Shown one piece after another: positions 1 through 7,181 of a stretch of DNA of 16,291 nucleotides. The stretch's first letter is position 1. Every line of letters begins with the position of its first letter. The notes under the pieces are model-generated. The model did not search any database, was not told the DNA's origin, and saw only the letters and a program-made list of their open reading frames with translations. Origin of the DNA: Methanospirillum hungatei (GTDB lineage Archaea; Halobacteriota; Methanomicrobia; Methanomicrobiales; Methanospirillaceae); the NCBI RefSeq assembly GCF_020216685.1, contig NZ_JAIWNS010000123.1, positions 1 through 16,291 of the forward strand. The letters are read 5' to 3'. Position numbers and translations under genes: made by a program.

Positions 1-717
1 TATAAACGCCCCATAATTGACATTATTATTGAAAAGCTCCCTGCTACATTGTATCTGAGCTTTGTTGCATATGGAGTTGCGATTGTTCTTGCAATCCTTG
101 CTGCGTTGATAGTCATCAGCCGGGAGGGAGGATTGATCGATCGAATTATTACAAACACCAGTTTTCTCCTGTATGCAGCACCGAGTTTTTTCATTGCCCT
201 TATTCTTATACTGATCTTTTCAGTCTGGCTTGGATGGTTGCCTTCATCGAGAATGGTCTCAATTTCAGTGCCACCGGGTTTCTTTGCAGAATTAGCAGAC
301 CGAATCCGCCATATTATTCTCCCTGCTACAGCTCTTGGGATGAGTCATTTTGCCTTGTTTTATGGATATCTTCGTTCCAGTCTTTCTGAATCAATAAAAC
401 AGGATTATATCATCACTGCACGTGCTAAAGGGATAGACGAGCGTACGATTCTTATCAGACATGCATTTCGAAACTCCCTGCTTCCTTTTGTCACTCAGTT
501 AGGTTTGGCAATTCCCTGGCTAATATCTGGAAGTGTTGTTATTGAGACAATTTTTGCATGGCCGGGAATTGGAAGACTGACATATGATGCAGCAATGAAG
601 TCTGATTTTATGCTCCTTATAGGTCTGACACTCTTTACCAGTATTCTCGTGATTATCGGCAATCTTCTGGCGGATATTGCATACGCAATTATCGATCCAC
701 GTGTCAGATACGAGTGA
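1..717 (+). CDS. NikB/DppB-type ABC importer permease, 5'-truncated by window edge (cluster A)
   Basis: This is the C-terminal part of a membrane permease of the nickel/dipeptide/opine importer family (BPD_transp_1), which forms half of the transmembrane channel. The frame is open through base 1: codons before 49 read YKRPIIDIIIEKLPAT, which fits the family segment just before a transmembrane helix, so the TTG at 49 is not the real start. Several hydrophobic helices are visible. The cytoplasmic EAA-type coupling loop, which docks on the ATPase, reads TARAKGIDERTILIRHAFRN at about 415-474. The C-terminus ends in DPRVRYE, a usual ending for this subfamily. The stop codon overlaps the GTG start of the next permease. 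No ATPase or binding-protein gene for this importer is in the window; they may lie to the left. Metal, peptide or opine specificity cannot be read from the permease. Confidence 0.93.
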   Translation, partial: YKRPIIDIIIEKLPATLYLSFVAYGVAIVLAILAALIVISREGGLIDRIITNTSFLLYAAPSFFIALILILIFSVWLGWLPSSRMVSISVPPGFFAELADRIRHIILPATALGMSHFALFYGYLRSSLSESIKQDYIITARAKGIDERTILIRHAFRNSLLPFVTQLGLAIPWLISGSVVIETIFAWPGIGRLTYDAAMKSDFMLLIGLTLFTSILVIIGNLLADIAYAIIDPRVRYE

Positions 718-1550
718 AAATAATGAAAGTAAGAACGATACTCTGCATTCCAGGTATTAAAGTTCTCATACTCATCATATTGATCGCAGTTGCGGTTCCG
801 TTTCTCCTTCCTCATGACCCAAACCGGGCTAACCTGGAAGAGGCTGAACAGCCACCTTCTCTTGATCACTGGTGTGGAACTGATAAACTTGGCCGGGATG
901 TCTTTACCCGGACGATATATGGCACAAGAATATCACTTATTGTTGGTTTGACTGCAGCCGTTTTGGCCGTCTCAATGGGAGCCGGTATAGGAATTACCGC
1001 AGGATTTATCGGGGGAAGAGTTGATGGTCTCCTTATGAGAATTGTAGATACGATAAACTCTCCTCCTGAGGTTATCCTGCTTATTGTCCTTGCAACCATC
1101 TTTCCCCGGAGTATATTGACTATAATTCTCGTTATTTCCCTGACTCACTGGATGAGTACTTCACGATTGATTCGGGGAGAGACATTATCCATTAAAGAGC
1201 GACCCTTTGTTGAGGCTGCGATAGCACTTGGGGCAGATGACCGGTATATCATGAAAAGGCATATTCTTCCGAATCTGTATTCTATCCTGGTTATTTCAGT
1301 TACGCTTATGGCTGCTCATGCGATCATGATGGAGGCCATGCTGAGTTTTCTGGGGCTGGGGATTCCTGCACACATGGCCAGCTGGGGGAATATGCTCAAC
1401 CAGGCACAAAGTGACGTCATGAGAGGAATATGGTGGACTTCTATATTCCCTGGGATAATGCTTGTTGCTACGGTATGGTCAATATACCGCTTAGGTGAAG
1501 GATTAAAAGAGTATCTGACACCACACAGGGATTTTTTATCCAGAATTTAA
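714..1550 (+). CDS. NikC/DppC-type ABC importer permease (cluster A)
   Basis: This is the second channel subunit of importer A, about 278 residues, the usual size for NikC/DppC proteins. The N-terminal helix (about residues 17-32) is followed by the family signature GTDKLGRDVFTR at about 55-66. Further helices follow, and the coupling loop VEAAIALGADDRYIMKRHIL lies at about 166-185. I take the GTG at 714, which overlaps the previous stop; an in-frame ATG at 723 is an alternative. The stop/start overlap shows co-transcription and probably translational coupling with the upstream permease. After the stop there is a T-rich stretch near 1552-1559 before the methyltransferase gene. Confidence 0.93.
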   Translation: MKIMKVRTILCIPGIKVLILIILIAVAVPFLLPHDPNRANLEEAEQPPSLDHWCGTDKLGRDVFTRTIYGTRISLIVGLTAAVLAVSMGAGIGITAGFIGGRVDGLLMRIVDTINSPPEVILLIVLATIFPRSILTIILVISLTHWMSTSRLIRGETLSIKERPFVEAAIALGADDRYIMKRHILPNLYSILVISVTLMAAHAIMMEAMLSFLGLGIPAHMASWGNMLNQAQSDVMRGIWWTSIFPGIMLVATVWSIYRLGEGLKEYLTPHRDFLSRI

Positions 1551-1600
1551 TATTTTTTATGGTACAGAATCAAGAAGATTAAGATACACGTGAGTTTAAT

Positions 1601-2359
1601 ATGGAGATATCTCGAGAAAATCAGGATCCGGTCAAGAAAAATGTCCGGATATATTGGAACGAACGAAGCAAAACTTTTGACCAGGATGTTGGTCATGGTG
1701 CAGATCATCACGAATGCCAGTTATGGAAAAATCAGCTGAGAACAATCATAGGCGACGACAAAAAAGATGTCCTTGATGTTGGGACCGGAACGGGTATGAT
1801 TGCTATCAACCTTGCTGAACTCGGTCATTCTGTCACGGGTATCGATTTGTGTGAAGAGATGCTTGATATTGCGAATAGGAAAGCAGAATCAAAAGACCTA
1901 TCAATACGGTTTTTACTTGGTGATGCTGAAAACCCGGAGTTTCCTGATCGGATGTTTGACGTGGTAATTTGCCGTCATCTGCTTTGGACACTTCCTCATC
2001 CAGATGTGGCTATCCGAGAATGGTCAAGGATTTGCAGACCTGGCGGGGTGATTATCGCGATAGATGGACACCAGGAACCAAAAGACTACTTTCATCACTC
2101 AGATGAGAAGGATGAATCAGAGAAATCAGATCAGGAAAAACTTTGGGAACAGACTTATTCAAAGGAGATTACTATGCAACTTCCAAATGGGGATCAGCTT
2201 ACAATTGAGTCGTTAAAGGAACTCTTCACAGCAAATGGCCTTGGAGATGTTCAGTCAAAGAACCTAAAGGATATTGCTGAGTATCACCAGCGCCTGCATT
2301 CTGCGAGTGACCATGAACGCCAGCACGAAGTAAATATCATCTGGGGCACAGTTCAGTAA
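1601..2359 (+). CDS. Class I SAM-dependent methyltransferase MT1 (cluster A)
   Basis: This is a 252-residue Rossmann-fold methyltransferase of the UbiE/Methyltransf_11 type, predicted cytosolic. SAM-binding motif I is VLDVGTGTG at residues 57-65, and the acidic residue at the end of beta strand 2 is Asp82. GDAEN at 107-111 is the adenine-contact region, and the strand-4 block continues into RHLLWTLPHP at 125-134. The C-terminal third carries a charged, histidine-rich insert (HHSDEKDESEK near 165-175). A GTGAG ribosome binding site at 1590-1594 sits 6 bases before the ATG. The gene lies 50 bases after the permease and 14 before the Fe-S gene, all on the same strand. It strongly resembles MT5 at 14769-15536, which shares RHLLWTLP. 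The substrate is unknown; placement suggests a link to the imported ligand. Confidence 0.88.
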   Translation: MEISRENQDPVKKNVRIYWNERSKTFDQDVGHGADHHECQLWKNQLRTIIGDDKKDVLDVGTGTGMIAINLAELGHSVTGIDLCEEMLDIANRKAESKDLSIRFLLGDAENPEFPDRMFDVVICRHLLWTLPHPDVAIREWSRICRPGGVIIAIDGHQEPKDYFHHSDEKDESEKSDQEKLWEQTYSKEITMQLPNGDQLTIESLKELFTANGLGDVQSKNLKDIAEYHQRLHSASDHERQHEVNIIWGTVQ

Positions 2360-2373
2360 ATCACCACACATCC

Positions 2374-3105
2374 ATGCTTTTCACTAAGCCCGTTTTTGAT
2401 ACTGCCAGAAGAATGGGTGCATATTACTGTGGTTTTGCAGATATATCAGCCCTTACCTCATCCATTCCAGACCTTGAAGGATACCGGGTCCATGATTATC
2501 CTGCAGCAGTCTCGGTTGGAATTGCGCTCTCGGATCAGATAATCAACTCCCTTCCAAATCGTGACGATGTATCTGTATATCAGGCATACTGCCGTCATTA
2601 TGACGAGACAAACCACCACCTTGATTCCATTGCTACAGAGATATGTTCTATTATTGAGGATTTTGGATACAAGACTTATCACGTCCCAGCCTCATCACCA
2701 CGAGGACCGGATGGACTGACTTCAGAGTTCTCCCATAAGATAGCCGCTCACCAGGCAGGCCATGGATGGATTGGAAAGAGTGCTCTTCTTATCACCCCGG
2801 AACATGGTCCACGGGTCAGATGGGTTACCGTTCTAATATCAGCCCCAATACACCAGGAGAAAGAGCCGATGGATGAGCAGTGCGGACGATGTAAGGCTTG
2901 CACACAGATCTGCCCGGTTCATGCGATATCAGGTATCCCCTTCGATGCAGAGGATCCAGGAGCGTTCAGGTTTGACAGAGAAGCCTGCAACAGAGGGTTT
3001 TCAGATAGGAAAAAGATGGGACTTTTGGCAATCTGTGGCCTCTGTGTATATGTCTGTCCATATGGAAAGAGATCTACTAATAATGAGGCATACACAAGCA
3101 AGTAA
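2374..3105 (+). CDS. QueG-like double [4Fe-4S] cluster protein of unknown function
   Basis: This 243-residue protein resembles the core of epoxyqueuosine reductase QueG without its C-terminal HEAT-like part. The block GHGWIGKSALLITPEHGP (129-146) matches the family GxGWxGKxxLL motif. The C-terminal domain is ferredoxin-like with eight cysteines: C170, C173, C176 and C180, then C205, then C221, C224 and C228. This is the right number and layout for two [4Fe-4S] clusters. The QueG segment around the catalytic Asp (a DSGP-type motif before the GW block) is here PASSPRGPDG (residues 105-114), with no obvious equivalent. Archaea make archaeosine rather than queuosine, so a different reductive reaction is likely. 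The gene follows MT1 by 14 bases, so a shared transcript is probable. It could be a cobalamin-dependent or purely electron-transfer enzyme. Confidence 0.85.
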   Translation: MLFTKPVFDTARRMGAYYCGFADISALTSSIPDLEGYRVHDYPAAVSVGIALSDQIINSLPNRDDVSVYQAYCRHYDETNHHLDSIATEICSIIEDFGYKTYHVPASSPRGPDGLTSEFSHKIAAHQAGHGWIGKSALLITPEHGPRVRWVTVLISAPIHQEKEPMDEQCGRCKACTQICPVHAISGIPFDAEDPGAFRFDREACNRGFSDRKKMGLLAICGLCVYVCPYGKRSTNNEAYTSK

Positions 3106-3107
3106 GG

Positions 3108-3114
3108 AATATAT
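3108..3114 (+). promoter_or_regulatory. Candidate archaeal TATA box for the antitoxin gene
   Basis: AATATAT lies directly after the stop of the Fe-S gene and is centred about 30 bases upstream of the ATG at 3141. An archaeal TATA box usually sits 25-30 bases before the transcription start, so this would give a leaderless or nearly leaderless message. That agrees with the absence of a ribosome binding site at 3130-3140. The placement is inferred from spacing only. Confidence 0.4.
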
Positions 3115-3140
3115 CATAACACTGCCAATAAACACATATT

Positions 3141-3383
3141 ATGGATGTTGTTACTCTCTCATCTAATAGAAAGATAACTCTTCCTTCAAAAATATGTGAA
3201 GCGTTCTCTTTGTCTGATGGGGATTCTCTATTAATTGTTAAGGAGAAGGATGGCATACACCTAAAACCCCTCATAAATATCTCACATCTCTGGGGAGTAG
3301 ATTCTATGGTAGATACGAAAAGAGCGCTAAAAGAATTTAGAGACGAATGGGATAAAGATCTTGAAGAAAAAAGTTCTCTTTGA
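3141..3383 (+). CDS. AbrB/MazE-type (SpoVT-AbrB) antitoxin, VapB-like
   Basis: This 80-residue protein has an N-terminal swapped-hairpin AbrB DNA-binding domain: RKITLPSKICEAFSLSDGDS (residues 10-29) matches the family pattern of R-x-I/T-LP followed by a short helix and a GD turn, with ILV-rich strands after it. The C-terminal half (about 45-80) is charged and would be the toxin-binding tail. In the VapB/VapC family this partner neutralises a PIN-domain RNase and represses its own promoter. The 3' end overlaps the presumed TTG start of the PIN-domain gene by 23 bases, a normal layout for such pairs. Because the partner toxin is broken, this antitoxin may be an orphan. Confidence 0.8.
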   Translation: MDVVTLSSNRKITLPSKICEAFSLSDGDSLLIVKEKDGIHLKPLINISHLWGVDSMVDTKRALKEFRDEWDKDLEEKSSL

Positions 3384-3759
3384 AACTCATGCATTTCTTG
3401 CATTTTTCAACCGTGAAGAGGGGTCTGAAATAATCAAAACATTAATGGATGAGATTCAGAATGATGATAATGAGGGGTATGTTGCGACTATTACCCAGAC
3501 CGAACTTGTATGTCTCTATAAAAGAAATATAAATGATTCTATCGCCTGACTACGAGTTACACAGATTCAACATTCTAAACTTATTATTCTCCCCCTGAAT
3601 GATGAAATCGCAATTAATGCAGGTTTTTTGTAACTTCATGGGATTTCTGTTGCTGATACCATAATTGCTGGATCGGCACTTGCAATTGATGCCCCTGTTG
3701 TCTCTAACGGTCCCCACTTTTTGAATATGGGGGTTCCCGTGATCGTGTACCAGTCCTGA
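3361..3759 (+). pseudogene. VapC-like PIN-domain toxin, inactivated by two in-frame stops
   Basis: Reading one frame from the TTG at 3361 to the stop ending at 3759 gives a complete PIN-domain protein of about 132 codons, interrupted by TGA at 3547-3549 and TAA at 3631-3633. The N-terminal part KKKVLFETHAFLAFFNREEG is the PIN start, with Glu where the first catalytic Asp is usual. TQTELV holds the conserved Glu. After the stops, GISVADTIIAGSALAIDAPV holds the third acidic residue and SNGPHF replaces the usual ND-x-HF/DF, with Gly where the last Asp should be. No frame change is needed, so the damage is point mutation plus loss of catalytic acids. The end is 3 bases from the convergent permease stop. 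The remaining 62-residue piece is unlikely to be an active RNase. Confidence 0.85.
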
Positions 3760-3762
3760 CCC

Positions 3763-4641
3763 TCATATCTTAACCGAATCGCTCATCGGATCCATCAGAT
3801 CCCGTATCTCTGACCCGATAAGATTTGTTGCCAGCACAAACGCCATGATCAGAGCACCTGCTGAGAGGGCTATTAAGGGTGCTTTATAGAGGAGCGGAAG
3901 CCCCTGGTTCAGTATATTCCCCCATTCAGGGGTTGGTACCTGAATACCAAGACCTAAAAACCCAAGTCCGGCAATCATGATGATCTTACTCCCAAGCCCT
4001 AGCGTTGCGATCTCCATAACCGGAGCAAGGACGTTTGGTAAGATGTGTCTGAAGAGAATATACCTGTTTTTTGCGCCAAGAGCCCGTGCACTCTCAACAA
4101 ATCCTCTGTTTTTGATTGACATGGTTGAGGAGCGTACAACCCGTGCATATTTGGCCCAGCCGGGAAGTGCCAATGCCAGGATAATTGAGGGAACTCCCGG
4201 CCCCATAATCCCTACGAGAGCCAACGTCACCACCATACTCGGGAATGCAAGCATAATGTCGGTGATCCTCATCAGTAATCCATCTACTCTTCGGTAATAT
4301 CCCGCACATAAGCCGACCAGTAATCCGATGATAACTACCAGTATGGTAGAGACGACAGCGATTATAAGCGAAGGCTGAGAACCATAGATCGCCCGGCTTA
4401 GCACACATCTCCCGAACTGGTCGGTTCCAAGTGGGTATTCGGTCGATGGAGGTAGAAACCGGTTCTCAAGCGATTGCTCGTAGGGATCATGCGGAGCGAT
4501 ATATGGAGCGAATACTGCCATCAGACACATAAGGATAAGAATTATCAGTCCGAAAACCAATAGCGGTCGTTTTTTCAGAACCCTCATCCCTAAGGCACAA
4601 AACCCCTGATCTGATATCGGGATATACACCGTACTACTCAT
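3763..4641 (-). CDS. NikC/DppC-type ABC importer permease (cluster B)
   Basis: This is the second channel subunit of importer B, 292 residues. An N-terminal helix (about 25-47) is followed by the family signature LGTDQFGRCVLSR at 71-83. Cys79 stands where nearly all relatives, including the two other copies in this window, have Asp. The coupling loop is VESARALGAKNRYILFRHIL at 182-201, followed by further helices. The ATG at 4641 overlaps the end of the upstream permease gene by 8 bases, a spacing also found between the two permeases of cluster C. It is the last gene of the cluster B operon and ends 3 bases from the convergent broken toxin gene. Confidence 0.95.
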   Translation of the reverse strand: MSSTVYIPISDQGFCALGMRVLKKRPLLVFGLIILILMCLMAVFAPYIAPHDPYEQSLENRFLPPSTEYPLGTDQFGRCVLSRAIYGSQPSLIIAVVSTILVVIIGLLVGLCAGYYRRVDGLLMRITDIMLAFPSMVVTLALVGIMGPGVPSIILALALPGWAKYARVVRSSTMSIKNRGFVESARALGAKNRYILFRHILPNVLAPVMEIATLGLGSKIIMIAGLGFLGLGIQVPTPEWGNILNQGLPLLYKAPLIALSAGALIMAFVLATNLIGSEIRDLMDPMSDSVKI

Positions 4642-5575
4642 GAGTATCCCTCATCCTCGGGTCAAGCAGGTAGTATGAGATATCGATACAGAGATTGATT
4701 ATGATGAAAATAATAGCAAAAACCATGATACACGCCTGCATCACCATGATGTCCCGGGAAGCAGCTGCATCAACAAATAGACGTCCCATTCCGGGCAATG
4801 CAAAGAGTGATTCGATGATCATCGCTCCCCCAAACAGCCATCCGTACTGCGTTCCCATGTAGGTCAGGACCGGGACAATGGCGTTTTTCAATGCATGACG
4901 CCTGATTATTGTGCCCCGGTCCAGACCCTTCGAGATCGCCGTCCTGATATACTCCTGTTCCAGCACCTCAGCCATACTCGTCCTCATAAGTCGCATGGTA
5001 ACAGCAAAGAGACTGATAGAGAGGGCAAAGGCAGGCAGGATAAGGTATTCAGGCCCTTTGTAACCGGCTACCGGCAGGATCTTCAATGTTATCGAGAAGA
5101 TGAGAATGCCAAGGATACCAAGAAAGAAATCAGGAATAGACAGGCCAATGATGGAAATTCCTCGTGAGAGATGATCCAGTTTACCATTCGGATGTATCCC
5201 TGCAAGAATACCGATTGGGATTGCGATGATAATCGAAAAAAGCATTGCAATAGATGAAAGCAGAAATGTCACTGGAAATGCCCGTAGTATCTCTTCAACA
5301 GTGCTCTTTCGCGTCTGATACGAGTACCCAAGATCCCCATGAAGCACTCTGGAAAGCCAAGAGTAGTACTGGATGTACCAGGGCTTATCAAGGTCCATTT
5401 CCATCCGCATCTGCTCGATCGCCTCTTTCGGAGGGGATTCGGTGTTCATCATCGCCCGTAAGTTAATCTCTGCCGGATCACCTGGCGTTACCATCATGAG
5501 CAGAAAAGCGATAAATGTAATACTTATCAACACGGGAATGGTCTGGAAAAGTCTGAGGAGGATGAACCGTTTCAT
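4634..5575 (-). CDS. NikB/DppB-type ABC importer permease (cluster B)
   Basis: This is the first channel subunit of importer B, about 313 residues. It starts with MKRFILLRLFQTIPVLISIT, the typical cytoplasmic start and first helix, followed by the extracytoplasmic segment with TPGDPAE and by LHGDLGYSY. Five further hydrophobic segments follow. The coupling loop reads TAISKGLDRGTIIRRHALKN and the end is DPRMRDTHE. I prefer the ATG at 5575 because it gives the usual family start; an in-frame GTG three codons upstream (5584) is possible, and its GTGGA may instead serve as a weak ribosome binding site. The gap to the binding-protein gene is about 30 bases on the same strand. Confidence 0.94.
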   Translation of the reverse strand: MKRFILLRLFQTIPVLISITFIAFLLMMVTPGDPAEINLRAMMNTESPPKEAIEQMRMEMDLDKPWYIQYYSWLSRVLHGDLGYSYQTRKSTVEEILRAFPVTFLLSSIAMLFSIIIAIPIGILAGIHPNGKLDHLSRGISIIGLSIPDFFLGILGILIFSITLKILPVAGYKGPEYLILPAFALSISLFAVTMRLMRTSMAEVLEQEYIRTAISKGLDRGTIIRRHALKNAIVPVLTYMGTQYGWLFGGAMIIESLFALPGMGRLFVDAAASRDIMVMQACIMVFAIIFIIINLCIDISYYLLDPRMRDTHE

Positions 5576-5607
5576 TGGATCCACAAGTTACATGTCGTTT
5601 AAAAAAG

Positions 5608-7143
5608 TTATGAGAGAGATACCTCTTCTAAGTGGTATGAAAGTTCGGTCGGGTGCATCCGGTACCCTTTCACTCTATCAGAGTAGATATCCTGGTTCAC
5701 ATAATAGTTCAGGTACGAGACCGGTGCTTCATCCACGACAATCTCCTGTACCCGGTCATAGAGTGACTTTCGTGCAGACGGATCAATGATACCCCGTGCC
5801 TTCTCAATCAGCTCATCAACTTCTGGATTACTCCACCGGTATGCACACCACCCATCACCAGATGTTCCGGAAGAATGGTAATCAGTCATCATAACCTCGT
5901 CAGGATCCGGTGTAAACAAGAGGCCTCTTCCCAGGAGATAGATGTCAAAATCTCCTTTGTTTCGACGAGCATTAGATGAATCAACATCCACTACTACTAT
6001 TTCGACTTCAATTCCTACCTTTTTCAGCTGGTCCTGAATGACTTCAGCCATCGGTGGAAGTTCTGCTCGTTCCGGATAGGTTAAGAGGGTGATTGAGAAC
6101 TTTTCCCCGTTTTTGTCTAGGATACCATCATTGTTACTATCAGTCCAGCCTGCCTGTGTCAAAAGTGATTTTGCCTGGTCTGGGTTGTATGGGAATGGCT
6201 GAAGGTCCTTGTTTGCCCAGAAAAACTCCGGTGGGAATGTACTGGCTGCAGGAGATCCGACTCCTTCCATAACATACGTGACCAGTGCCTGCCTATCAAT
6301 GGCATAGTTTATCGCCTGTCGTACCAGTTTATCGGTGAATGGTCCTTCTTCACAGTTGTAGGCCATGATTCTCACCCGGTGGATCGGCTGGTCCTTCACT
6401 GTAAATCCTGCCATACTCTGGAATTTTTCTGTAACCTCCGGGGGATTGATAAGACTGATATCAATCTCACCGCTCTGGAGCATCATGGATCTGGTCACCG
6501 CATCAGGAATTGAGGTATATACTACTCCATCCACCGATGGAACCTTTCCCCAATAATTTGGATTTTTAACCGTCCGAATCTCTTCTTTTGGTGTAAATGA
6601 TTCAAAAATGAAAGGTCCGGTACCGATTGGCCGGGTTATATCTCCCTGGTCGATACAGTCAGGTGACAGGGCGCCGCTCTCTCCCTTGGCCATAAATGCA
6701 GGAAGTCCTGAAAACGGGGTTGAAAGTACAATCTCAAGGATATTATCACTGGGTGCTTTTATCTCTTTTATTGGAACATTAGCGAACGTTTTGGATTTCA
6801 CTAAGGAGTCTTCAAGCGATTTCTTCATCGCAGCTGCGGTAAATGGAGTTTTGTCATGGAATACCACCCCGTCCCGGAGGGTAAATGTCCAGGTGAGTTG
6901 ATCTCCGGATACCTGCCAGTTGGTTGCAAGTCCGGGAATAAGTGCTGCATCCTGGTCAACATCAACTAATGTATCAATTATCCCTAAACGCTGGTATGAG
7001 TACCCGTCTATATGCGGGTCTGTTGTCTTCGGACTCCATGGCCCGCCTACGTTCAGAATGTTCGAACTCGCTGCGGTAAAGGATGTGAGACTAATCAGAA
7101 GAAGTAGTCCCAGCAAAATAAATTTTAATTTTCCTTTGTCCAT
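5608..7143 (-). CDS. Extracytoplasmic substrate-binding protein, SBP_bac_5 / NikA-like (cluster B)
   Basis: This 511-residue binding protein captures the cargo outside the membrane and delivers it to permeases B. A signal peptide is clear: lysines at 3-7, a hydrophobic core at about 8-22, then a small-residue region TAASSN. No lipobox cysteine and no C-terminal anchor helix are seen. Family landmarks are TTDPHIDGYSYQ near residue 40, LTWTFTLRDGVVFHDKTPFT, GTGPFIFESF, NPNYWGK, IPDAVTRSMMLQSGEID and VRQAINYAIDRQAL. An EF-hand-like loop DSNNDGILDKNGE lies at 335-347. Comparison from memory with E. coli NikA shows the same order of blocks, but nickel, peptide and metallophore binding cannot be told apart. 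The gene sits between the ATPase genes and the permease genes, with its own inverted repeat upstream. Confidence 0.94.
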   Translation of the reverse strand: MDKGKLKFILLGLLLLISLTSFTAASSNILNVGGPWSPKTTDPHIDGYSYQRLGIIDTLVDVDQDAALIPGLATNWQVSGDQLTWTFTLRDGVVFHDKTPFTAAAMKKSLEDSLVKSKTFANVPIKEIKAPSDNILEIVLSTPFSGLPAFMAKGESGALSPDCIDQGDITRPIGTGPFIFESFTPKEEIRTVKNPNYWGKVPSVDGVVYTSIPDAVTRSMMLQSGEIDISLINPPEVTEKFQSMAGFTVKDQPIHRVRIMAYNCEEGPFTDKLVRQAINYAIDRQALVTYVMEGVGSPAASTFPPEFFWANKDLQPFPYNPDQAKSLLTQAGWTDSNNDGILDKNGEKFSITLLTYPERAELPPMAEVIQDQLKKVGIEVEIVVVDVDSSNARRNKGDFDIYLLGRGLLFTPDPDEVMMTDYHSSGTSGDGWCAYRWSNPEVDELIEKARGIIDPSARKSLYDRVQEIVVDEAPVSYLNYYVNQDIYSDRVKGYRMHPTELSYHLEEVSLS

Positions 7144-7150
7144 CTTATTT

Positions 7151-7177
7151 AATTATGTTAATATGTGTTACATAATT
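7151..7177. promoter_or_regulatory. Inverted repeat upstream of the binding-protein gene, candidate operator
   Basis: AATTATGT at 7151-7158 is matched exactly by its reverse complement ACATAATT at 7170-7177, with an 11-base AT-rich spacer. The element fills most of the 38-base gap between the ATPase F stop (7182) and the binding-protein ATG (7143). A two-fold symmetric site of about 27 bases at this position is typical of an operator for a dimeric or tetrameric repressor. It could instead be an RNA hairpin, but the stem is very AT-rich and lacks a T-run directly after it. Confidence 0.45.
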
Positions 7178-7181
7178 GTAT

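Noticed and set aside
495..869. Open frame of 124 codons on the minus strand across the two cluster A permeases
   Set aside because: It is antisense to conserved permease motifs and has no domain of its own.
3547..3549. In-frame TGA in the PIN-domain gene as a possible selenocysteine codon
   Set aside because: A second stop (TAA) follows in the same frame, catalytic acids are also changed, and no PIN toxin family is known to use selenocysteine.
5373..5789. Open frame of 138 codons on the + strand across the permease B and binding-protein junction
   Set aside because: It is antisense to two recognisable genes and its translation has no family features.
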